Positions 21,832 to 37,332 of a stretch of 64,000 nt of DNA are shown here, piece after piece (position 1 is the stretch's first letter; every line of letters starts with the position of its first letter). The translations under genes were made by a program, and so were the position numbers. Source of the DNA: Galerina marginata (Eukaryota > Basidiomycota > Agaricomycetes > Agaricales > Galerinaceae). Location of the stretch: assembly GCA_023014335.1 (NCBI GenBank), contig JAECYW010000001.1:2418001-2482000 (forward strand), read 5' to 3'. Below the pieces are notes generated by a model, which saw nothing but the letters and a program-made list of their open reading frames with translations, made no database searches and had not been told where the DNA came from.

Positions 21832-24800
21832 ATGGGCACGTATGTTAATTTTATGAACGATGGTGAAACTCAATGACTTGTGTAGACACCACAATATCGA
21901 GGCTGTTAATCGACAAAATATATGAGAAGCGCAAAACAGCAGCGCTTGACCTCGAGAAGTGCATAAATTTAGTTCTTGTACAATGTGACGCTTAATCTCA
22001 GCCATACTATAGACAAATACGAGAATGCCACCAACAAGGAGAACAAAAACGGATTAGCCAAATCGTTGACCAGTTGGTGGATATGTTCAACAACACTTCG
22101 AATCCTCTTCACATCAGAAATGGGGGACTTATCGGCCTTGCTGGGACTGCAATTGCCCTGGGTGTCGATGTCGCCCCATATATGGAGAAATTTGTTGGAC
22201 CTTTGCTGGACTGTTTCGTGGATCCAGAGAATAGAATAAGATACTTTTCGGCAGAATGCTTATACAACATCGCCAAAGTATCCAAAGGGGAGGTTCTGGT
22301 TTATTTCAATGACATATTTGATGCGTTGAGTAAGGTATGTGCTAACCTTGTTGGTATCGTTCCATTCATCTCATGCACTTGAAGCTTGCAGCGGACTCAG
22401 AGTTATCAGTTAAGAATGGGGCCGAGCTTTGGATCGTCTACTAAAGGATATCGTCGCTGAGTCTGCTTCGGTGTATATCCCTCTTTATCCGGAAACGGAG
22501 AAAGTCCGTGACGAACGCGAGGAAGCTCAAGGAGTTCTTGTTCCTTTGCCAGATAGCACACCCGGAGATGGTGCTAAGAAGGCATTTTCTCTCGCTTATT
22601 TCATTCCTTTACTACGCGAGCGTATATATGTCGTTAGCCCCTTCACCAGGAGCTACTTGGTCTCGTGGATCAATGTCCTCGACTCTGTCCCGGAGTTGGA
22701 ACTCATAACTTATCTTCCCGAATTTCTGGACGGCTTATTGTAAGTAGACATTCATTTTTTAAACTCTACTTGCATGTTGACCTCTAGTGCACAGGAAATA
22801 TCTATCAGATCCGACTGAAGACGTGAGAGTCGCCACTGAAAACTTACTTGCTGACTTCCTTCGAGAACTTCGTGATGTCGCAATTGTCTCTCGACAACTA
22901 GAACAACATGCGCAGTCGAAAACTTCTGCCGAGTCTATACGTCGATCGGAGCAAGATGGAGAGAGACTTCCTGACCTTACAATGGAGAATGCTGAACGTG
23001 CATTGTACATGTTGGAAAACTGACGAACAGGATCGCTCTGCCCACGGCAGCCAGTTTGACGGTCGAGATGATGGCTCGGAAGTTGATGAACGGGATCCTG
23101 GTGGTCAGCATATCTATTTACACGGCTTCATTGATACTCACTAGTCTTGTATAGCTTGGAGGCCTGGACAGGGAGTCAAGGTCGACTACGCGGCTATAAT
23201 AGAAATCTTGATTCAACAACTGGATGGCGAACGTTGGTTCCATCTTTTTATCTTACAAAGACCAAAGAATGATTTTCTTCTTCGGTAGATGACGAGATTC
23301 AACAGTCAACAGCATTGCGATGGTTGGCCGAATTCCTGAGTTTTGCCCCCGAGGTTATGGTTCCCTTCACGCCGCGACTGATCCCAGCCATTCTCCCCAA
23401 TCTTGCTCACCACGTATCAATGATTCAAACAGCCGCAATCCGCACAAATAAACTTCTCTTGAATGTCATTCAGAAACTTCCGTCTCCTCAAGAACCATCC
23501 GCATCAAGGCAGGCTTCTGAAAAGACAATTCCCCCAAGCAGAATACCTGGGTCTCCGACGGCTACCGCATCCACTACATCCAATTCGAGACAATCGACAA
23601 TCAGTACACAGATATCCAGGGATGTTTCTTCACCCGAATTAAACACCGATTCTGGTCAGCCAAGCCAGATACCAACTCTGCAACGGACTCGGACCAGCAA
23701 TGCTGATCTTACTCTAACTCCGCGTCCAGCGCCTCCACCGGAAATATCTGCACCAAACTCCAATTCCAGCAGGCCACACTCTCCTGTTTCGTTTAGCAGC
23801 CAGTCAGGTGCAAACGGCAATTTGTCAAATTCCACAATTCCAGAGGATGTCGACCCATTCGACTATCAAGGCACAGTCAATGAACTAACGATTCAATTTC
23901 TCAGCGAATTCGAGGAGACGCGTGTGGCTGCGTTGAAATGGCTGATCATGCTGCATCAAAAGCACCAAAGAAGGTATTACATGTTATTTATTTCGAGGTA
24001 AACTTATATAACTCGAGGTTAGATATTAGCAATGGACGACGGGACATTTCCAGCTTTGCTAAAGACCCTCTCAGACAGTTCCGAGGAGGTGCGATGGATA
24101 CTCTTCCTGGTTCATACCTATCCCTGACTATTGCCATAGGTTATCAAACATGATTTGCAACTCCTAGCACAAATTTCTTCAAGCTCGGAAGAAACCTATT
24201 TTAAAGCATTCATGATGAATCTTCTTGAACTCTTTAGTACAGATAGACGCCTTCTAGAGACGCGAGGGAGCCTCATCATCCGGCAACTATGTCTAAACCT
24301 CAACACGGAGAAAATTTATCGAACATTTGCCGAGATTATTGAGAAGGAAGATGTAAGGCTTGATCTTTCCATTGCATAGTAATGCCTAATCAATTTTCAG
24401 GATCTTGAATTTGCCAGTGTCATTGTCCAGAAGCTGAATATAATTCTGATCACATCCCCCGAACTAGCCGATTTCAGGAAGCGGTTAAAGAGTCTTGAAA
24501 CTAGAGTCAGTTTTAAACTTTAGTATTAAAATTCCTAACAAGACCTATATCTATACAGCAAGATGGACAAGCGATATTCACGACGTTATATCGATCGTGG
24601 TGCCACAACGCTGTGTCGGTTTTCTCCCTTTGCCTTCTGGCTCAAGCTTATGAACACGCGTCAAATCTCCTGCACATCTTGTAAGCAGCACTGATTTGTT
24701 AGCTTAGAACATCTAACACTTCTCTATTAGTGCTGATCTAGAGATCACTGTTCCAATGCTTGTGCAGGTCGATAAACTCGTTCAACTGATCGAATCTCCA

Positions 24801-25524
24801 GTCTTCACATGTAGGACTTAGAAAACCCGACATAATTATTTATTCAAAATTTTTGATTTTTGATAGATATCCGTCTACAACTCCTTGAACCAGAGAGATA
24901 CCCATACCTCTTCAAGTGTCTCTATGGGATCTTGATGTTACTGCCACAGAGTTCTGCCTTTGTATCCTTACGAAACAGACTCAATGCGGTTAATTCGGCG
25001 GGTTTCCTGCAGATCGCCCCGAAAACGTGAGTTAATTTTGTAGACGATAATTATGTGTCAATTGACACCTCCTTTTCAACACAAGTACTGTGGGACCTCT
25101 TGCAGGTCGATCGAAGCTTGGACGAGATGAAATCAAGTGGCAAGATTTACTCCTTCATTTCCGCTCGGTACAAGCGAAACACGAGAAGGCTCGGCGGCAA
25201 GCTTTAGGGAACGATAGCTCTCCGATAATAGGCCTTCCCGATGAAAAGCTTACCGAATCAGTGGAGAAGAATGGGAGAGCGACCCCTACAGGGCGCCCGC
25301 CAATGCGGAGGCGGGTGACAGGCGAGGTTTCAACGCCCATCATTGCCCCGCCACCTGCTGGCTCCAGAAGTGGGGCTTTATCGCCTTTGAATCCCAAAGC
25401 CCGAGTACCAAGCGGGTTGACTGGGTTGATGGGATCAAGCAACACGACGGGTACCACCGTGCCCTCTAATCTGAATCCCGCCGTGGCCTTGAACACATGC
25501 TCAGAAACAGCGACGACCCCTTGA
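21832..25524 (+). CDS. vac14: Vac14 homologue, PtdIns(3,5)P2 regulatory scaffold
   Basis: HEAT-repeat scaffold that binds Fab1/PIKfyve and Fig4 on vacuole/endosome membranes. Recognised from [20 protein letters not shown], then [168 protein letters not shown] and the C-terminal [21 protein letters not shown] Ser/Pro-rich low-complexity insert lies around 23480-23850. The start at 21832 is approximate, and the N-terminal exon around 21910 may hold another indel. Breaks: a missing T at 22428-22430 and an extra A at 23016-23019. TGA at 25522-25524. Confidence 0.9.
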
Positions 25525-25779
25525 GCTGAACCGGAAATAGTCAATGCTACTTGTCCATCTTTACTATATTTTACTGGGACATTTTCCTTGGTTTTCGGTA
25601 GTCTATAACGACCCCTTTTACTTTAGTGTACGCTGACAAGTTGGACCAACTCTATTCTCTCATATTTGACGACTTTAATGCTTACACATATTTTTCGAAA
25701 TTGAAGATGACTATCCTGGAGTGCACTTTCTAAAAATCATATCAAAATCTGATAGCAGGGTATTATATCACATCCTTTC

Positions 25780-26907
25780 CTACAGCCGTGGTTGTGCAGG
25801 GATTAGAATGTTTCTCTTAATGGTGGCTATCTCCTCATCTGAGAACTTGACATAGTGCTTGAGATACTCAACCGCGCCTCCATACTTCTTGTCGAAATGT
25901 TTGAGAAATGCCTGCATGGTCTCATGGCTATTTGAAAGGAGGCGTTACTCTCTGTTTTGATCTCAAATGAAATGAAATTCTTACCGGCAAGTGAACATGT
26001 TGAGGGCAGCTTCATTATTGGAAGCAAATAATGGCTCCTTCGATAGTCGCTGCCATTATCATTTCTCGAGCTGGCTCTCTACCTATTCGAGTGAGCGCGT
26101 AATCGTGGGAGATGCTTTCGTCGTCTACACCTGCGAGCTGGAAGGCATATCAGCCTGGGACCACCGCATCTGGATTAACATACTCGCCTTCAGAATGAAT
26201 AGCCGCCATAATACCAGTTCTATCTTTTCCTGCAGTACAGTGAAAGAGGCAACCTTCGTTTGGCTTGTCCCTTACATGTCGCAAAACGGCACCAAAAGCT
26301 TGACCACCGTGGTCAAGGATTTGCGAATACAGCTCTAGAAAAGCCTGGACAGGATTTCACACCAATAGTGATCTAATAATTGGAATTTGCACCAACCTCT
26401 GTCTTTCCACTAGCGTATAGTTGATATCTCCTAAGAATAGAATCACATGTGTTAAATCTGGCAATTGTAGGAAGCCGGGAACGTCTCAACACGTACGTAC
26501 TTGGCCATCATCTCCGGACTGTAGTCTGCAGTTTGGAATACAGGGATATGGACGATGTCGACGCCATCGATCTCAGGCAATGGGGTGTTGTACTTTCGTA
26601 TTTCTGTATCCGATCGTAAATCGAAGACTTTCGTGACGCCGAGTTCTTTCAGTTTTTCCTTTCCTAAAACGGAATCGACTGAATACTGCATTCACTGAGC
26701 TTGAGAAGGTCCATACCCTCCTCGGTAATCCCAGACAATTCTGCAGAACGAAAAAGATATCCAGGTTTGGTGACAAAGTTATTGTCGGTTGTCGAGGGGT
26801 AAGGTCCGAGATCCCTGACGTTGATGACTCCAGGAATAGGTAATGAAGGGCGGTTTAGAGAGTACATCCTGGACATAGACTGGATCAAGGGGGTCAAGAT
26901 CGTGCAT
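25780..26907 (-). CDS. Protein phosphatase, Y_phosphatase3 (tyrosine phosphatase) family
   Basis: Fungal tyrosine/dual-specificity phosphatase family with a CX5R loop. The ATG at 26907 gives MHDLDPLDPVYVQDVLSKPP, followed by IPGVINVRDLGPYPS, KPGYLFRSAELSGITEEGMD, ELGVTKVFDLRSDTEIRKYN, VDIVHIPVFQTADYSPEMM, FLELYSQILDHGGQAFGAVL, the catalytic FHCTAGKDRTGIMAA, DDESISHDYALTRIGREPAR and the C-terminal FLKHFDKKYGGAVEYLKHY ending PAQPRL; TAG at 25780-25782. The HCTAGKDRTG loop is the family signature. Breaks: an extra base at 26836-26838 (FIT/IPGV) and one near 26049-26053. Its start lies 183 bp from the divergent mcm6 start. The substrate cannot be inferred. Confidence 0.88.
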
Positions 26908-27055
26908 GGTTGAGAAGTAGGATAGGCACGGCGATGGACCCAAGTACATGGCCATCGTGAATTTAGTGACAAAATGGCGTCACGCACACGAAAATGCCTG
27001 CCCTAAAGATGTACCTCAATTCAATCTCGTCGCGTCGCATACTTGACCTTTAAAA

Positions 27056-27061
27056 ACGCGT
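27056..27061. promoter_or_regulatory. ACGCGT MluI cell-cycle box before mcm6
   Basis: The palindrome ACGCGT ends 29 bp before the mcm6 ATG. In fungi this is the core binding site for MBF-type APSES transcription factors that drive G1/S genes. Family role is established; use here is inferred from position. The same hexamer occurs at other places in this GC-moderate window by chance. Confidence 0.55.
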
Positions 27062-27090
27062 TGGATACCGCGAACTTCTGATATATCACG

Positions 27091-30350
<3,260 letters not shown>

Positions 30351-30849
30351 CCTTTACGGACATAGTCGGAGGATTTTTCATCTATTAGATATGCTTTGCT
30401 GATTGCTTTTTGTTTCTTGTAATACCCGCTACCATGTCCCAATACTGTATTTATGTAGAAATGTACTCAAGGATCGTGGAATTTGTTAAAACTTGACGAC
30501 ACTGAGGGCAGAAGGAATTGGGAGAACAAATCGAGCAAGCTCACGCAAAGGACCACGTGCGCGTTCCCTTACCCCTTGACTCGAATGACATGCTGGGCAT
30601 GAGCATCCGGATTTCCATATTATACCACCGTCAACATCTTCTGAGACTCCGTCTCAATACTCTCGAGTTCTGACCAGCGAAACCCCAGGACGGGACGATA
30701 GAAAACCGCAATCTTCGCATTCCCCACAAATTTACCTTCAGTGACATCCACCTTAACTAGACTGCCATCTGCCATCTCTACTTGAAGAACGCGGATTGAC
30801 GCGTCCCATCTGTCTTGTCTACCAGCACTAGTGTCTTGTATGAATTGGA
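30351..30849. promoter_or_regulatory. Upstream region of the formin gene
   Basis: About 500 bp with no confident gene. A plus-strand frame around 30603-30740 (HPDFHIIPPSTSSETPSQYS) may be a further 5' exon of the formin but I cannot connect it with certainty. A minus-strand 88-codon frame (30620-30886) overlaps the formin start and has no recognisable motif. Confidence 0.4.
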
Positions 30850-33800
30850 ATGCCTGATACCTTGATAGTCCCAACAATCCTTCCAACTGGGACTTTACAC
30901 TTTGCTGAAGTTCCGGACAACGGTCTTGCTCAAGATGTCATTGATGTCCTAATTCAGGTAGACGGGTTGAAGGAGGAGGTTCTAGGTCATTTAGAAGATA
31001 ACGGATGGGCATTGCAGAGAATACGAGTGGAACAGAACGGCAGACCTTGGGAGGAAGATGAGCTGATAGCCCTTGGGGACGGTAAGTCTGCCACACTTAA
31101 AATAAAATCCTATCATCTCCGGAGAACCTCACCAAACTATCAGGTACACTACAGGCAAATACCCCTGTTGCGCCAATTATCAATGACCACAATCGAAATC
31201 CGGGGCCTATTCAGCGCCATTTTTCTTCGTTCCCAATGACAGGACATCTTCATAACCCAGCACTTCGCCTTGTATCACTTAACCCGTTGCTATCACTGGT
31301 AGTTTCATTTCTGAGGGTTCCTGAAATCCATGACGGGTTTGAATACAAATTATATATCTCGCGCACGACGACAGTGGCAGATATCGCTAACGACGTCATG
31401 GAAGAACTTGGACTAACGAAGGCATTGCCTATTCCTGGTGCTGGGAATTTAGAGTATGTTATGGAAGAGGTGTGGGTTGATGGGTCCAACGAGAGTACGA
31501 TTGTTGTTCGCTTCTTTGAACTTGATTGCTAACAGGTGAATTGTAGGAGCCTCGAGGCTTCCGGGAACTACGACTGTCTTTGATGTTCTCAGTTTTCCTT
31601 TTTCCGCGAATCCGTTCAAATCCAAGGCTAAGCGTCAATTTCGCTTCTGTGTCCCAGATGAATGGTACCGGCGATCCAAGTCGAGAAACGTGTCTCCAGC
31701 TGTGGGTCCATCGGAGTCAACAATAAGGCGCCTAGCAGCATTGCAGGAATCGGAAGAGGAGGAGGATGAAGAAGAAGGGGAAGGCACTGCGAAAATGGGT
31801 GAACACAACGTCTCACAAGCTAGTCAAAACTCGGCCAAGACCATTGAGCAACGAGGTCTCGTCACGCAAGGCCGACTGTCTAGCATTTTCGAGGGATGGC
31901 TTCAAGCGGCTCCACCGACTTCTCCTACGCGCAATAGTGCTATTTTTGCGCCCGATAACAGGAAGAGTGTGAGCGAGCCGAGACTGGTCGAAAAGAAGGA
32001 TACACTAGGTCTGGATCGGAATGGACTGTCGGATACCAGTGACGACGATAACGAAGACGGGTTTGAAAAGGCTTTCGTTGAAATGCTCGTAAGTGAAACT
32101 TCAGCCCCATTTGTTTTATTGCTTGATCCAACGGTACCTCAGAATGACATGGGCCTGAAAGATGAGAAACGAGCGGCAATGCACGCGTTGTCTCCGGAGC
32201 GCAAGAGATATTTACTTCGGCAAAACCGCCTGTTCAGATCTGGAAGCAGTCAAGCATCTGTCAATGCAACACAACCTGCTTATGCTGCCTCTTATGGCCC
32301 ATCAAGCGCTGCAGCCTTACTTCCAAAACTCGTGCCTCAGTTGACTGGAGATGCTGGCCTGATACGCCGCCTCTCTATCGTTGGCTGGGGTTCTGGAAGC
32401 GCCGCTGCTCCTCCAGTTTTATCACCAAATTCCAACGGTTCGAACGGGGAGTTTAATCACGCCACAAGGTCGCAGGCATCGGTATCAAAGGCAGCTGAAG
32501 AAATACAGCTCATCCAACCACAGACCACGGGTGGTCTATGGAGTAATTGGTGGACTTCCGCTGGTGGTGAAAAGCCCACAAGTTCTGAGAAGAACGGAAC
32601 CAAAGGGTCTTCGAAGTCGGCCAAATGGTACATTGACGGCCTTCGCACGGGAAGAGCCCCGGATATGAAGTTGGTTAAGCACCTAATCACTCTGCGTGTG
32701 CACCTTTCGACCGCGAAGTTAGCTTTCATTCAAGCCTTCGTTGGTGTGGAGAAGGGTCTGGATGCATTGGGGTTCTTGCTTGCAAGTTTGGTCGGTAAAG
32801 GCGGCAAGCGAAAAACTCTGAGCGAGCTTGAAACCACAGTACTTTTGGAAGTCCTCAAGTGCTTGCGAGTGTTGCTCAATACAGAGGCAAGTCATATAAT
32901 TACATTTACGTTATTCTGATGTCTGATAATCTCCAGCTCGGCTTCAACGAAGTATTGTTGTCCCCTAATATCATCACTCACATATCATACGCTCTTCATG
33001 CACCATCTTTGAAGGTTCATAGCCTGGCGTCCGAGTTACTAGCAGCTATTTGCATGCTATCCGTTACTGATGGCCATAAGGCAGTGTTAGCAGCATTATC
33101 TGACTTCCGTATCGCTTACGATGAAGACTTTCGCTTCGAAACACTATTGTCCCTGCTCCGGCTCCCGGACGTTGACCTCGACAATGACAGTGACAGCGGT
33201 ATCGGTTTTGGCAACGAGGAGGACGGTGTTTGGGAAGCACGCATCGCGACCATGACGCTCATCAACGCAGTCACGAATTGCCCAGAAATTTTGGAGGACC
33301 GACTGCTGCTTCGAGAAGAATTGAGTCGGAGAGGATTGAACGAACTGATAGTCGTAAGTCATATATCATTCTTAATAATTCACAGGGGACTTACGATACG
33401 ATCAACTTTCTTTAGGCCCTCCGATACATCAAGCCTCCAGACACTTTACTGACTCAATTGAACGTTTACACCGAAGAGAAATTCGAGGATGAAGAAGATA
33501 TGAGGGAAAGACGTGAATTGATGGGCCAACTGAAAGGAGGGCATGGTCGTTCAAGGTCCGACTCTGAAGTCGCTTTACAGGATTTAATTCAGCTTGCCAA
33601 GCAACACGGTGAACTTTATCCAACGATGCTTGATATTCTCAGACATTATGGTCAGATATTGCAGAGGGATGTCGGATTGTAGGAGTTTCGACCTCTTGGT
33701 TATATCCCAGTCTCATGATATATTTTACAGGCAGCTCAAAGCAGACCTTTTCACTATTCTTGACCGGTTTGTTGAACAAGCAGCAATGGTAGATTCCTTG

Positions 33801-36800
33801 TATGGCCCAGAACTCTCCCTTTCAGATAAGAACTGACATCCTACCCCAAGTGATGAGAGTTGGCATATCTTTCTGAAACGATTTGCCACGTCTGTGCAAC
33901 ACATAACTGGTCAAGAAATCGAAGTCAAAGCTCCGGGTGAAAATGCATCTCAAGATATTATTGAGCAAGAGCTTGAGGCCCTCCGACTGAAGGTGGATGA
34001 ACTCAGTGACGAGGCATGTATCATTCTTAGCTTTAGGAATCCCCCATTACTCAACGATACTTATGTCCTGTAGCGAACGGAGCTCCGCAATGAGCTAAAT
34101 CAGCAGATCGCTGAGATGAACACCCTGAAGTCTCTTCCTAATGGCATCCAGGTTCCTAGTTCGAATAATGCGAGAAGAGGCGCGGAGGTAATGTTCCCGT
34201 GGTCTTGCGGAGGTCTGGCAGATGCTGAACATTTTCCAGCAAAATTTCCACGGGCTTGTACAGCGGCTCGTTCAGAAAGAAAAGCAAGCCCTCCAACTCC
34301 AGACTGAGCTTGACCAAATTAAAGCACAGAATCCAGGAGAAAACCGTGAGGCTGTATGTTCGCTTTTTCCGGTATCATCTGTACAACCTGCTTACCGTCA
34401 TTTAGGATGAACGGGCCAAGAGGGAACGCGATAGGATCAAATGGAATACTTTGATGGAGGAAATATCCAAGTTCAAGATCAAGGTGGGCAGGATTGATCA
34501 ACGAAGACGAATCCTTCCCTTATACTTTATAGATTGCCGAACTGGAAAATACTCTTATTATCAAAGACAAAGAAACGACATACCTGAAGCGAGCCCTTGA
34601 ATCTGTTTACACTCGATTCATGTCAAGGGAGGAAACCCGAGATGGTATCAAAGCAGCTGAAGTGGACGCCCAACTTATGGCGAATCGCACAATTGAACGA
34701 TTGACAGAGAAAGACGAACAAATCAATTCTTTGAGCAACGAAATCATCGAGCTGAAGGCGCGACTGGCTGCCAAACCCAAAAACGAACAAGAATTCAAAG
34801 CCAAGTCTCCACCACCTCCACCGCCTCAACAGAAGCCCAAGAAATTGTCTATGGGTTCTTTGAGTCCGTTTGTATCTTCGGCCGCCAATTCAGCCTCTCC
34901 CTCTCCCCCTCCCCCTCCCCCACCACCTCCGCCACCTCCGCCTCCGCCGCCTCCACGGACGTCATCGTCTATCGCAGAGACCGACGCCATCAACACAACC
35001 TCCGATTTCCCTCCACCGCCTCCTCCACCGCCTCCACCGCCACCGCCTCCTCCTGCAGCAGGCGTCCTCTCTACAGCGCCTCCACCTCCACCACCCCCGC
35101 CACCCCCGCCTCCTTCCTCGGGCTCTCCTCGTGCGCCTCCTCCGCCCCCGCCTCCACCTTCCGCTTTCAGATTCGGGCCGAAGTTGAAAATTACTCGTCC
35201 GACAAAGAAGATGAAACCCTTCTTTTGGAACAAGTTCAATAATACAGGCGGAATGGCTACTATCTGGAATGATTTACCGCCTGAAATTCAAGTCGATCTT
35301 TCGGATCTGGAATCGACGTTTATTATCGATACCGCCCCAGCTACTCCCTCTCAACTTCTGAGTCCAAAGAAGCAAAATGTTACAACCCTTCTGGACATTA
35401 CAAGAGCAAACAATATTGGTGTGTTGTTCAAATATGCTTTAATTATTTGCTAATTTATTGGTCTAGCAATCATGCTGTCAAGGATTAAAATGGACTATCC
35501 ACAAATTCGTAGATCTTTGCTAGAAATGGATGATGACAGATTGTCTATCGATGACCTCAAGGCAATCAGCAAGCAGCTCCCAACGGCAGATGAAGTGCGT
35601 CATTTTATTCCTGTGTTGTAACCATTTGTGGAAAGGTCTCCCAGGTTGAGCGTATCAAATCTTTTGAAGATGTGAGCAAACTGGCGAAGGCAGATCAATA
35701 TTTCTATCAGGTTAGTGTAGAGCCATCTTCCCGAGTTTCTCGTGCCTTAAATCGTCACGAAAAGATCATGACCATTCCACGCATTTCTGAACGCCTTGAA
35801 TGCATGGAATATCGTCGGAAGCTTGATCTTGACATCGAAGAGATCCGTCCCGACTTGAACATTCTCCGAAATGCCTCGCGTGAATTACGTTCTTCCTTCA
35901 AGTTCAAGCAAACCCTTCAGGCAAGTCCTTGAGCCCTCAGATATCCAATAAATCTCATTAGTTGACTAGGTGGTCTTGTTACTCGGGAACACGCTTAATG
36001 GCTCTACGTTCCGAGGTGGGGCTCAGGGGTTCCAGCTTGACTCGTTATTGAAGGTACTGGAGCCCATTTTCCACGTACATATAGTTTTTGCTCAAAATGT
36101 TACAGATGAAAGAGACAAAGACGGCAAAAGGTGGACCGGAGTGTCCGACTCTCCTTCATTATTTGGCGCGAGTTCTCCTGCGTAAGGATCCATCGCTCGT
36201 TAACTTTATAGACGAACTTCCAAGTCTCGAAGCCGCTGCTCGGGGTATGTTTATATAACCTATGCATTCTAGGCTATATCTTATCAAATTCCAGTATCAG
36301 TTCAAACAGTGGTCCAAGCGGTAAACGCTCTGGTGATAGGTCTAGACCAGGTGAAGGAGGAGGTTGTGCAAATGCAGCGGACAAAACCTGTTTCATACAA
36401 CGACCATTTCGTTCAGGTTATGCAGGTTTGTCATCCCTACGGCTGTGGCGATTCTATCCTGATTCATCGCTGTAATTTGCCAGCCTTTTATTCACGAAAA
36501 GACGCCCACCGTTGATGCTCTAAAGAATATGGGACAAACTATAGACAAAGAAATTCGTTCGCTGCTAGCGTATTATGGAGAAAATCCCGAATCTCCCGAT
36601 GCTCCGAAACCGGAAGACTTTTTCGGATTGATTGCTTCATTTTCATCGTCTTTGCAGGCATGTACACCCCCTTCTAGCTGTAGTTATCCATTCTCAAACG
36701 CATCACAGAAATGTGCACTAGAAGTACATGACGCAGAAGCCAAGCTCAAGCAGACGATGCCTACTTTGACGGTCGAGGGGACCCCCAGAAGACACTTCTG

Positions 36801-37072
36801 ATCCGGTTTGTACCACATGTTACTTCTGATTTTCCAAGGATCTCACCCATTCCACTCCGTAGACTGTCAAGGTTGTTCCGGACGCCAAGGCACCAAAGGA
36901 CTCTCAAGGTTTTGCTGCTGGAAAGAGGTCCGTCGGGCGAGGAGATCTTGACCAGGCCATACGGAGCATGAGGGAAGGAAAGCGCAGAAATCGTCCCATA
37001 CGACCACTCAGCAAGATTTTCCTTGACGGAGCGAATGCAGGAGGGAGGCCACAGAGTCGCTTGTTTGATTGA
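30850..37072 (+). CDS. Diaphanous-related formin (GBD-FH3-coiled coil-FH1-FH2-DAD)
   Basis: Actin nucleator and elongator, the Rho-effector formin of the fungus, controlling tip growth, septation and actin cables. The ATG at 30850 leads into a beta-grasp-like N-terminal region (TGTLHFAEVPDNGLAQDVID, EIHDGFEYKLYISRTTTVAD, RQFRFCVPDEWYRRSKSRN). The GBD/FH3 follows (FVEMLNDMGLKDEKRAAMHA, LSPERKRYLLRQNRLF, KWYIDGLRTGRAPDMKLVKH, LSELETTVLLEVLKCLRVLL), then charged coiled-coil segments, a proline-rich FH1 (34806-35160), and FH2 (KKMKPFFWNKFNN, NVTTLLDITRANNIAIMLSR, QVVLLLGNTLNGSTFRGGAQ, PTLLHYLARVLLRKDPSLVN). The tail DLDQAIRSMREGKRRNRPIR resembles a DAD. TGA at 37070-37072. One missing C at 33844-33847 breaks the FH3; the coiled-coil exons near 34180-34220 may hold another break. 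Confidence 0.93.
34806..35160 (+). repeat. Polyproline FH1 low-complexity tract
   Basis: Four blocks of CCN repeats encode proline runs inside the formin: a short one at 34806-34830, a long one at about 34900-34962, another at 35009-35052 and closely spaced ones at 35077-35115 and 35134-35160. They are separated by Ser/Thr/Ala-rich spacers. This is the profilin-binding FH1 domain. The complementary strand reads as an artificial polyglycine frame. Such tracts are prone to length variation and to misassembly. Confidence 0.95.
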
Positions 37073-37332
37073 GTTGGTCGCAGACAATTATTCTAGCGGA
37101 TTTTTCCATGCTCAGCATCTTTCTACATACCAGCAATGTATCATTATTTTTATCACTTATCTTTTAAATTTCAATCAATACCAATACTAGATTGGAAGAT
37201 GTCTTCGAGATACATTTTATAATGCAAAGTGAGGTAAATCATGATGCAGTAAAAGCTATGAACAAGGAACAAATACACAGCGGGCTGAAGGATATAGATC
37301 TGACGCGAACAGGGAATTGAGATGGTCGAACC

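Noticed and set aside
30620..30886. Minus-strand 88-codon frame overlapping the formin start
   Set aside because: No motif, no supporting splice sites, and it overlaps the conserved formin N-terminus by 36 bp.
34826..35239. Minus-strand glycine-rich reading frame
   Set aside because: It is the exact complement of the formin FH1 CCN repeats; the formin frame carries real domains on both sides.
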